NCBI GenBank assembly: GCA_028277185.1
Contig: JANQGQ010000029.1
Location: forward strand, 1-64,000
DNA length: 64,000 bases
Reading direction: 5' to 3'
Source: Woeseiaceae bacterium
GTDB lineage: Bacteria; Pseudomonadota; Gammaproteobacteria; Steroidobacterales; Woeseiaceae
Position numbers and translations under genes: made by a program. Shown here in pieces: positions 1 to 7,178 of the stretch. The stretch's first letter is position 1. Each line of letters begins with the position of its first letter. The notes below the pieces were generated by a model. It made no database searches, had not been told where the DNA came from, and saw only the letters and a program-made list of their open reading frames with translations.

Positions 1-162
1 GCGACGAGTCATAGCGGGGCTATGGCGAGGAGCCGCAACGCCGCCAGACGCGAAAAGACGCGGCGAATCGTTCAACGAATTAACCGGACAGGACACTAGG
101 TATCCTTGGGTGGATTATGGTGAAAGAGTCCCTATGATACGCGTTTTACCGGTCGGCGGCCG

Positions 163-2100
163 TCAGGCGTCGTGGACCAGCATCGGCGGCAGCGGCAAGC
201 CGAGCGTGGCGCAGACGGCGCGAATCAGCTCGGCTTCGGCCACGTTGAGCGCCCGGTCGTGCATTGCCACGGCGCTCACGGCCCGCAACAGCATTCGCCG
301 CCCGGCGCCGTCGAGCGTCAGCAGCGCGTCGAGAATCCGGTTCAGGCGATCCGCGGAGCCGGCTGCGGCGGGCTCGAAGCGGAATTCGGCCGCCCAGGCC
401 GGCAGCGTCGCCAGGCCGGCCGCGAAGGCGGCAGCGCCGTCTTCGGCGGTCTCGGCACCGTAGTCTGCGACTGCGGCGAGAAGTTCGATCGCCGCTTGCC
501 GGACTTTGTTGCGGGGAAGCCGCCGTCTTGCCAACGATGCCGATGGCTGCGTTGCTTCCGCGAGATTGACGGTGACGATCCTCAGGAAACAGAACTCGTA
601 GAGATCGACCTTGCCATCGGTTTCCACGAGCCGACGGCAGAGATCCAGCAAGAACGAGAGCTGCTGCAGCGGCCGGTTCTTTAGCGCGGGGAACGCGATC
701 TCGAGCAGCGGCAGCCGGAACTCCGGCCCGACTCTGATCAACTCGCCGTAGAGCCGCTCGATGATCCGGCTCCGGTCTTCGCCCAGCCGATCCCGGCACA
801 GAGAGACTTGACGATCGTAGTGGTCGCCGCGACGGTCGAGAAGCAGAGCGATCGTCAGCAGGTAGGCCAGATCGGGCGAGTGTGCCGCGTCGTACAGATC
901 GTGCGGAATCGATCGGCGGATGCCCGCCGCGTAAAGCACGTGTTCCTGTTCGGGCTGGCCGACCGTATCCACGATGTCCTCGGCGAGATATCGGCGGCCG
1001 CCTTCGGCGAAAGCGCTGGTGACGCGGTCTTCGTCGGCCGCGAGCCCGGCGAGGTCCCGGGTATCCCCGCGATCCCGGGGATCGACGGTCGGGTAGTCCG
1101 CTTCGCTGAACGACGGATCGAGAGCGCGAATGCGCTCGGCAAGCGGCGGATGCGTCGCGAAAGCACCCCGGAGCTTCGATCCCGTACCGAACAGCATGTG
1201 CGCGACCTCCTCCGGATCCGTCGCGGTGATCGCGGAGCCGCCGCGGTACCCGCCGATCTTCCTGAGCGCGTTGGCGATGCCCTCGGTTTGCCGCGTGAAC
1301 TGCACCGCCGAGGCATCGGCGAGAAACTCCCGCTGCCGGGACACGGATGCCTTGATCAGTCGGGCGAGGATGACGCCAATCCAGCCGATGATCGTCAGCC
1401 CGAGACCGACCAGCAGCACGACCGGCGCGCCGCGGCCGCGCCGGCTGCCGACGCTCACGTGGCGGTTGCCGCGCAGGATCATTCTGCCGATGAGCCCCAG
1501 CACCATGATCCCGAACAGGATGCCCATGAGACGGATATTGAGGCGCATGTCGCCGTTGAGAATATGGCTGAACTCGTGGCCGATAACGCCCTGCAGCTCG
1601 TTGCGGTCGAGCAGTTCGAGCGCGCCGCGCGTCACGGCGACGGCGGCGTCGCCGGGTGCGTAGCCGGCCGCGAACGCGTTGATTCCGGATTCGGCTTCGA
1701 GGACGTAGATCTCGGGAACGGGTACGCCCGAGGCAATCGCCATCTCTTCGACGACGTTCCTCAAGCGGCGGCGCAGTGGATCTTTGACGTCGGGCGCCAC
1801 GAGCGTGCCGCCGAGATCGCGGGCGACGCGGCCGCCCCCCGACGACAGCCGGGCAGTCTTGTACAAGGTCGCCCCGGCGATGAGCAGGCTGGTCAGCACG
1901 GCCGCGCCGGCGATCACGCCGGCCTGCTCGCGGAGGAAGCCGCCGAGGCTCAGCGGATACCGCGTGCCTTCGAGGTTCCACAGAGCAACCGCCGTGATCA
2001 GGGATACGCCGGCAACGATCAGGACGGTGGCGAGCAGATAGACGAGGACCAGCCGCCGGGAGACCCGCCGCGCGTTGTCCTGAGCGTCGAAGAAGTCCAA
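163..2100 (-). CDS. M48 family membrane zinc metalloprotease with long C-terminal extension
   Basis: Zinc endopeptidase of the M48 (HtpX/Ste24) family, expected in the inner membrane. Hydrophobic segments lie at about residues 18-40 and 62-80, with two more after the active site. The HEFSH zinc motif is at residues 175-179 and the third ligand is the Glu of REFLADASA about 80 residues later. The last 300 or so residues form a helical extension absent from short HtpX; its fold is not recognised with certainty. The TTG at 2100 is chosen because MDFFDAQDNARR matches the usual family N-terminus; the longer reading would run into lemA. It starts 4 bases after the lemA stop, the common LemA-M48 pairing. 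Substrate unknown. Confidence 0.9.
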   Translation of the reverse strand: MDFFDAQDNARRVSRRLVLVYLLATVLIVAGVSLITAVALWNLEGTRYPLSLGGFLREQAGVIAGAAVLTSLLIAGATLYKTARLSSGGGRVARDLGGTLVAPDVKDPLRRRLRNVVEEMAIASGVPVPEIYVLEAESGINAFAAGYAPGDAAVAVTRGALELLDRNELQGVIGHEFSHILNGDMRLNIRLMGILFGIMVLGLIGRMILRGNRHVSVGSRRGRGAPVVLLVGLGLTIIGWIGVILARLIKASVSRQREFLADASAVQFTRQTEGIANALRKIGGYRGGSAITATDPEEVAHMLFGTGSKLRGAFATHPPLAERIRALDPSFSEADYPTVDPRDRGDTRDLAGLAADEDRVTSAFAEGGRRYLAEDIVDTVGQPEQEHVLYAAGIRRSIPHDLYDAAHSPDLAYLLTIALLLDRRGDHYDRQVSLCRDRLGEDRSRIIERLYGELIRVGPEFRLPLLEIAFPALKNRPLQQLSFLLDLCRRLVETDGKVDLYEFCFLRIVTVNLAEATQPSASLARRRLPRNKVRQAAIELLAAVADYGAETAEDGAAAFAAGLATLPAWAAEFRFEPAAAGSADRLNRILDALLTLDGAGRRMLLRAVSAVAMHDRALNVAEAELIRAVCATLGLPLPPMLVHDA

Positions 2101-2104
2101 GGTG

Positions 2105-2695
2105 TCAGGTGAAGGAGACTTCCGGAACCTCGCGCATCTCCTCGGCTTCGATCTCGAGGAAGCTTGCCAGATCGAACCTGAACATGCCGGCAATCACGTT
2201 GTTCGGGAAGTTTTCCGCCGTGTTGTTGTAGTTCATCACCGCATCGTTGAAGGCCTGGCGCGCGAAGGCGACCTTGTTCTCGGTCGTCGTCAGCTCCTCC
2301 TGGAGGCTCAACATGTTCTCGTTTGCCTTGAGGTCGGGATACGCTTCCGACAGCGCAAACAGCCGGCTCAACAGCGAGCCCAGGACGCCCTCGCTCTGGC
2401 CGAGTTCCCGGATGGCGGCGGCACTCGCCGGATCTGCTTTGGCGGCCTCGAGCGCCGAAACGGCCGAGTTGCGCGCCTTGATAACGGCTTCGAGCGTCTC
2501 GCGCTCGTGTTTCATGTAGCCCTTGACGGATTCGACGAGGTTGGGGATCAGGTCGTGACGACGTGTGAGCTGCACGTCGATTTGTGCAAAACCGTTGCGT
2601 ACGCGGTTGCGCTCGTTGATCAATCGGTTGTAAATACCAATTGCCCAGAACACGACCGCGGCGATGATCGCGAGGAATACCAGCAATGAAATCAC
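2105..2695 (-). CDS. lemA: LemA family protein
   Basis: LemA family protein, 196 residues, the usual family length. One N-terminal membrane segment (about residues 2-22) is followed by a long helical domain carrying the typical family stretch with IYNRLINERNRVRNGFAQID-like residues near position 25-45. The family has no settled biochemical role; it is repeatedly found next to M48 proteases, as here, which suggests the two act together in the membrane. Its first 10 bases overlap the start of the divergent apbE gene, so the two promoters must lie inside each other's coding or leader regions. Confidence 0.93.
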   Translation of the reverse strand: MISLLVFLAIIAAVVFWAIGIYNRLINERNRVRNGFAQIDVQLTRRHDLIPNLVESVKGYMKHERETLEAVIKARNSAVSALEAAKADPASAAAIRELGQSEGVLGSLLSRLFALSEAYPDLKANENMLSLQEELTTTENKVAFARQAFNDAVMNYNNTAENFPNNVIAGMFRFDLASFLEIEAEEMREVPEVSFT

Positions 2696-3708
2696 TGACC
2701 CGCTCCTTGTCGAAGGTTAGAGGCGCCAAGCATAGCGCTGGCGTGGGTTCAACTCTAGCTATTGGGCTTATCCTGCTGATTTCAATGCCAGTTTCGGCCG
2801 AATGGATCGGGGACGATCGGCCTCTGATGGGCACGGAGGTCAGTGTCTGGCTGTGGCATGACGACGCCGAAACCGGCCGGGCGTACGTCGACGCTGTGTT
2901 CGCCGAGGCGGAGCGAATCAATCAGCTCATGAGCACCTATATCGAGGACAGCCGGATCTCGCTGATCAATCGTGAGGCGGCCCGGCGCCCGGTTGCGGCG
3001 GGTGAGGAGTTGTTCATGCTGATACAGCGGTCGCACGATATCTCGGTACTGACGCGGGGCGCATTCGATATCACCTACGACAGCGTCGGGCAGCACTACG
3101 ATTTTCGAACGCGGCAGCGGCCGGACGCGGATACCGTCGCGATGGAGAAGCAGCGGATCGGCTATCGGCTGATCGAACTCGACGAAGCCGCGGAAACCGT
3201 CAGGTATCTGGCTGCCGGCGTGCGCATCAATCTCGGCGGCATCGCCAAGGGTTATGTCGTCGAGCGCGGGGTGGACATGCTCAAGGAGCGCGGTGTGGAA
3301 CACGCCATCGTCACCGCCGGCGGCGATTCGCGGCTGCTCGGCGACCGTCGTGGCAAGCCCTGGGGGATCGGTATCCGGGATCCGCGCGAGGATGGCGAGG
3401 TCGCGATTTCCGTGCCGCTGTCGGACGAGGCGATCTCGACGTCCGGCGACTACGAACGCTACTTCGACGAGGAGGGCGTGCGCTATCACCACATTCTGGC
3501 GCCCAGCACGGGCGAACCCGCAGAGGGTGTGCACAGCGCGACGGTGATCGGCCCCGACGCCGTGATGACGGATGCGTTGTCGACGTCGGTCTTCGTGATG
3601 GGCGTCGATCGGGGCCTGAGACTGATCGCCAGCCTGCCGGATTACGAGAGCATCGTGATCGACGCCGAAGGCGAAATCTTCTATTCCGACGGCCTGACGC
3701 CGCCCTGA
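2686..3708 (+). CDS. apbE: FAD:protein FMN transferase (ApbE)
   Basis: ApbE flavin transferase, which covalently attaches FMN from FAD to a Thr of target proteins such as NqrB/NqrC or RnfG in the periplasm. A hydrophobic export signal ends near PVSAEW (residues 35-40). Family motifs seen are MGTEVSVW near the N-terminus, INLGGIAKGY, TAGGDSRLLG and TDALSTSVFVMG at the metal/FAD site. The ATG at 2686 has a GAGGA 9 bases upstream and overlaps lemA by 10 bases. No Nqr or Rnf target is encoded in the window, so the acceptor protein lies elsewhere. Confidence 0.93.
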   Translation: MKSLTRSLSKVRGAKHSAGVGSTLAIGLILLISMPVSAEWIGDDRPLMGTEVSVWLWHDDAETGRAYVDAVFAEAERINQLMSTYIEDSRISLINREAARRPVAAGEELFMLIQRSHDISVLTRGAFDITYDSVGQHYDFRTRQRPDADTVAMEKQRIGYRLIELDEAAETVRYLAAGVRINLGGIAKGYVVERGVDMLKERGVEHAIVTAGGDSRLLGDRRGKPWGIGIRDPREDGEVAISVPLSDEAISTSGDYERYFDEEGVRYHHILAPSTGEPAEGVHSATVIGPDAVMTDALSTSVFVMGVDRGLRLIASLPDYESIVIDAEGEIFYSDGLTPP

Positions 3709-3818
3709 TTCGCAAGTCCTTGAAACCCCGATGAGAACCCGGCCGCGGTGCCGCGGAAACCCGCTTGCCGCGAGCGAAAAAAGGCGCCATCTGTCGCTGA
3801 AAGCAGACGGATTTTCGC

Positions 3819-3846
3819 TTTAAATTCAGCCTGCTACGCCTATCAT
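3819..3846 (+). promoter_or_regulatory. candidate sigma70 promoter
   Basis: TTTAAA (3819-3824), 16-base spacer, TATCAT (3841-3846). The -35 matches 4 of 6 consensus positions and the -10 matches 5 of 6. It points at the thioredoxin/TPR operon but leaves a leader of about 300 bases, so another promoter closer to the gene is possible. Confidence 0.3.
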
Positions 3847-3984
3847 AGAGATGGCCTGCCGCGACCCTTGAGGCTCGCGGCGCGCGCCGGAATTCGCTCG
3901 TCGGAACGGCCTTTTGCGCCATACGGCGCGGCTGTCGCGAGACCCCGTCGGGGCGTGCGAATTATGTGAGGTATCTCCGGGTTG

Positions 3985-4000
3985 TGTGACGATTATCACG
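3985..4000. promoter_or_regulatory. candidate CRP/Vfr-family binding site
   Basis: TGTGA-N6-TCACG, nine of ten positions of the CRP half-site consensus TGTGA-N6-TCACA. It lies 157 bases before the thioredoxin start in an otherwise empty region. No CRP gene is in the window; assignment rests only on the motif. Confidence 0.35.
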
Positions 4001-4156
4001 GCCACTAACCGCGGCATCCGTCACCATTTGGCATGGACCTCCCGCCGGCGCCGACGCTCCCCGGCAGGCGTTCGCGGGCGCTCGGTTCATTGGATCGATT
4101 CCGGCGAAAACGACGGAGTGGACACCGATAGGGATATCACCAAAAGGGACGAGACC

Positions 4157-4654
4157 ATGAAACTCAAGACGCTGTTCGTAGCCGCAGGCTTAAGCTTCTT
4201 TGCGGCGGGAAGCCTCGCTTCATCCGACATGATCGGCCAGAAAGCGCCGGACTTTGCACTGAAGAGTTCGACCGGCGAGAACCTCAGACTTTCGGAGTAT
4301 CGCGGCGAGGTTGTGATGCTGAATTTCTGGGCGACGTGGTGCGGACCCTGCCGGCAGGAAATGCCTCTCCTCGACGATCTGTACAACCGCTACGAACGCG
4401 TTGGATTCAAGTTGCTTGGCGTCAACATCGACGACAACTCGCAGCGCGCGATCGACATGATGAAAGAACTCGGCGTCGACTTCCCGATCCTGTTCGACGC
4501 GACCAAGGACGTCAGCAAGCTGTACGAAGTGAATGCGATGCCCGTCACCGTGATCCTCGACCGGGAAGGCAACGTGCGCTACGTGCACAAAGGGTACAAG
4601 CCGGGTTATGAGGAAAAGTACCTCAACGAAGTTCGCGCCCTGCTGCGGGAATGA
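4157..4654 (+). CDS. TlpA-like periplasmic thioredoxin
   Basis: Exported thiol:disulfide oxidoreductase of the TlpA/ResA type, 165 residues. A signal peptide (residues 1-20, ending SLASS) precedes a thioredoxin fold with the WCGPC redox motif near residue 60 and the cis-proline region NAMPVTVILD. The ATG at 4157 is preceded by an AAAAGGGAC Shine-Dalgarno stretch; upstream in-frame codons lack a signal peptide. It is 19 bases from the next gene and leads the ten-gene envelope operon, so it may reduce or protect cysteines of proteins in that machine or act as a general periplasmic reductant. Confidence 0.88.
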   Translation: MKLKTLFVAAGLSFFAAGSLASSDMIGQKAPDFALKSSTGENLRLSEYRGEVVMLNFWATWCGPCRQEMPLLDDLYNRYERVGFKLLGVNIDDNSQRAIDMMKELGVDFPILFDATKDVSKLYEVNAMPVTVILDREGNVRYVHKGYKPGYEEKYLNEVRALLRE

Positions 4655-4673
4655 TGTCCTTAGGAGACGAAGC

Positions 4674-5306
4674 GTGATCAGACAGCCGATCCCCGCCGCA
4701 CACCCCGGAGCCGCCGCGAACGCATTGCTCGGCGCGCTTCTGTTGAGTGCGTTCCTGTTCATGCCGGCTTCGGCGGAGGATGCGGAGCCGCTCGATGTGG
4801 ATACGCTGCTTGCCGAGGCGCGGGACCTCGAGCTCGAGGAGGCCGCTTCGCGCAACGAGTTTCGCAGTCTCGACGAAGACGTGCAGGCGTTGAAGAAGGA
4901 GGTCCTCGATCTCAACCGCGATCTCTTCCTTCTCGAAGAGGAGCTCTTGTTCCCGGCCAACTCCCAGGTGGCGTTCTTCATCTCGATGGACGTCGGCGAG
5001 TACTTCGAACTCGACTCGGTGCAGCTCAAGATCAACGGCAAGGAAGTCGCCAACTATCTCTACACGGAACGCGAGGCCGGTGCGCTCGTTCGCGGCGGCG
5101 TGCACCGGCTGCACATGGCGAACCTGAAGACCGGCGATCACGAACTCGTGGCGATATTCACCGGCAGCGGACCGAATGCGCGGGACTATCGCCGCGGGGC
5201 GACGCTGAACTTCGATAAGGGCATCGGCGCCAAGTACATGGAACTCGAGATTACCGACAGGGTGGCGAAACAGCAGCCCGAATTCGTGATTCGGGAGTGG
5301 GAGTAA
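4674..5306 (+). CDS. exported protein of the TPR/TolQR operon
   Basis: A 210-residue protein of unrecognised family. A hydrophobic signal segment (about residues 18-38, ending PASAED) is followed by an acidic coiled-coil-like helix (residues 45-85) and a beta-rich C-terminal domain. The GTG at 4674 is chosen because TAGGAG precedes it by 7 bases and it follows the thioredoxin gene; earlier in-frame starts lie inside that gene. Only three bases separate it from the first large TPR protein, so the two are probably co-translated. Periplasmic location is inferred; function is not known. Confidence 0.8.
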   Translation: MIRQPIPAAHPGAAANALLGALLLSAFLFMPASAEDAEPLDVDTLLAEARDLELEEAASRNEFRSLDEDVQALKKEVLDLNRDLFLLEEELLFPANSQVAFFISMDVGEYFELDSVQLKINGKEVANYLYTEREAGALVRGGVHRLHMANLKTGDHELVAIFTGSGPNARDYRRGATLNFDKGIGAKYMELEITDRVAKQQPEFVIREWE

Positions 5307-5309
5307 TCC

Positions 5310-7178
5310 TTGCGAGCGTTTTCCCAAGCGCTGATTGTCGCTGCGCTGGCGTCCTGCCTCGCCGTCTCCGCGGTGGCGAAGGACGATCGCGAGCCGGTCG
5401 TGGTCAAGGATCCGCACTACGGCGAAGTCCTCTTTCATTTCTATAAGGAAGACTACTTTCCGGCGATCGTACGCTTGCTGGCGGCACAGGAGTCTTCGAA
5501 GGTAGAGAACCATGTCGACGAGTCCGAGCTGCTGCTCGGAGGCATGTACCTTTCTTACGGCCACCATCTGGAGGCGTCCGGGATATTCGAGCGTCTGCTG
5601 GCAGACAACGTCGACCAGGACGTTCGCGACCGCACGTGGTTCTTTCTTGCGAAGATCTGGCAGCAGCGGGGCTACCTCGAGAAGGCGCAGCAGGCGCTCG
5701 GCAACATCGAGGGCAAGTTACCGAAGAACCTCGAGCGGGAAGCGAAACTCCTCGAGGCACAGCTCTTCATCGATGGCAACGACTACGACCAGGCTATCGC
5801 GCTGCTGGCTGACTGGAAAGGCAAGACCGAATGGTCGCGTTACGCGCAGTTCAACCTCGGCGTCGCGATGGTGCGCAGCGGGAGGACCGAGGAAGCGCGC
5901 AAAATCCTTGCCGATCTGGGTGACATCGATCCCTGGAACGAGGAACTCACGTCGATCCGCGACAAGGCGAACCTCGCTTTGGGTTACGCGCTGCTTCAGG
6001 ACGGTCAGCCGCTTGCGGCGAAATCGCCTCTGAACCGGGTACGGCTGGAAGGTCCGTTTTCGAACAAGGCGTTGCTCGGCGTAGGCTGGGCGGATGCCGA
6101 GCTCGAGAACTACGAGCGGGCGCTGGTGCCGTGGATGGAACTCCGCGGGCGCGATTTGCTCGACTCGGCCGTGCAGGAGTCGATGCTCGCCATTCCCTAC
6201 GCGCTGGCGAAGCTCGACGCCGTCAGTCAAGCCGCGGATCACTACCTCAACGCGATCGAGGCGTTCTATGAAGAAACGAATCGGATTGACAATACGATCG
6301 AAAGTATCGAGTCCGGCGCCTTCTTCGACGAGTTTCTGACCGAAGATCCTCTGGACAGCACCGGCTGGTACTGGCAGCTCGAAGCGCTGCCCGGAGGTCC
6401 CGAAGCGCGCTATCTGTTTCACCTGCTTGCGACGCACGAGTTTCAGGAAGGCCTCAAGAATTATCGCGATCTGCATTACCTGTATCGAAATCTCGATACC
6501 TGGCAGCAGAACGTGGACGTCTACGCCAACATGCTCGAGACGCGCCAGCTGGCATTCGAGCAGCGGCTGCCGCGCGTGCAGGCGGCACTCGATCGCGCCG
6601 ACATCGACGCGCTCGTCGACCGGAAGCTCGAGTTCGACTCGATCCTGAATGACATCGAGGAGAGCAACGACTGGCTGGCGCTGGCCACGCGCGAGCAGTT
6701 CGATATGTGGGGCGAGGTGACCGGTCTCGAAAGCAGTCCGGCGCTTGGCGCGAATATCCCCGAGGCGGAGGAAGTCCGGCAGAAGATCAAGCTCATCAAG
6801 GGCGTTCTGCAGTGGGAACTCGAGAAGGAGTTCAAAGACCGCCTTTGGCGCATCCGGCGAAGCCTGCGGCAGACGGGCGAGGCGCTTCTCGAAACCCAGC
6901 GCGCACGCCGTCAGGTGGACGAGTCCATCCGTCTCGAACCCATTGCGTTCGAGACACTCGGGGATGACGTTTACACGCTTGCACCGAGGATAGAGGCGAT
7001 GAAAATGCGCGTCGGCGACTCGATGGCAAGCCAGCGCGCGTTTCTGCAGCGAATTGCGGTTGGCGAACTCTCCGCTCAGAAGCAGCGGCTCGACACCTAT
7101 ACCATCCAGGCGCGCTTCGCGCTTGCTTCGATCTACGACATCGCCGCGACGGCTTCGGTAGGGGAGCCCGGCGAATGA
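5310..7178 (+). CDS. large exported tetratricopeptide repeat protein
   Basis: A 622-residue protein with an N-terminal signal peptide (residues 1-22, ending SAVAKD) followed by helical repeats with TPR-like spacing, for example around residues 90-260 (LLGGMYLSYGHHLEASGIFE and similar blocks). The second half is helical and rich in charged residues, possibly coiled coil. Start is TTG, with GGGAGTGGGAG just upstream. TPR arrays are protein-binding scaffolds; in this operon it is a likely periplasmic component of the TolQR-type motor. It overlaps the next gene by 4 bases (ATGA). Confidence 0.82.
   Translation: MRAFSQALIVAALASCLAVSAVAKDDREPVVVKDPHYGEVLFHFYKEDYFPAIVRLLAAQESSKVENHVDESELLLGGMYLSYGHHLEASGIFERLLADNVDQDVRDRTWFFLAKIWQQRGYLEKAQQALGNIEGKLPKNLEREAKLLEAQLFIDGNDYDQAIALLADWKGKTEWSRYAQFNLGVAMVRSGRTEEARKILADLGDIDPWNEELTSIRDKANLALGYALLQDGQPLAAKSPLNRVRLEGPFSNKALLGVGWADAELENYERALVPWMELRGRDLLDSAVQESMLAIPYALAKLDAVSQAADHYLNAIEAFYEETNRIDNTIESIESGAFFDEFLTEDPLDSTGWYWQLEALPGGPEARYLFHLLATHEFQEGLKNYRDLHYLYRNLDTWQQNVDVYANMLETRQLAFEQRLPRVQAALDRADIDALVDRKLEFDSILNDIEESNDWLALATREQFDMWGEVTGLESSPALGANIPEAEEVRQKIKLIKGVLQWELEKEFKDRLWRIRRSLRQTGEALLETQRARRQVDESIRLEPIAFETLGDDVYTLAPRIEAMKMRVGDSMASQRAFLQRIAVGELSAQKQRLDTYTIQARFALASIYDIAATASVGEPGE

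Larger units (their letters stand above)
3709..4156. other. 448-base intergenic region upstream of the TPR/TolQR operon
   Basis: No convincing coding sequence on either strand. It is the only long gap before the ten-gene operon starting at 4157, so it should hold that operon's promoter. It contains a sigma70-like element (3819-3846) and a CRP-like palindrome (3985-4000), listed separately. A GC-rich self-complementary stretch near 3740-3775 is not followed by a T-run on the plus strand, so it is not called a terminator for apbE. Confidence 0.6.

Noticed and set aside
3740..3785. Terminator after apbE
   Set aside because: The GC-rich hairpins are not followed by a T-run on the plus strand; an A-run follows instead, so it is not an intrinsic terminator for this gene.
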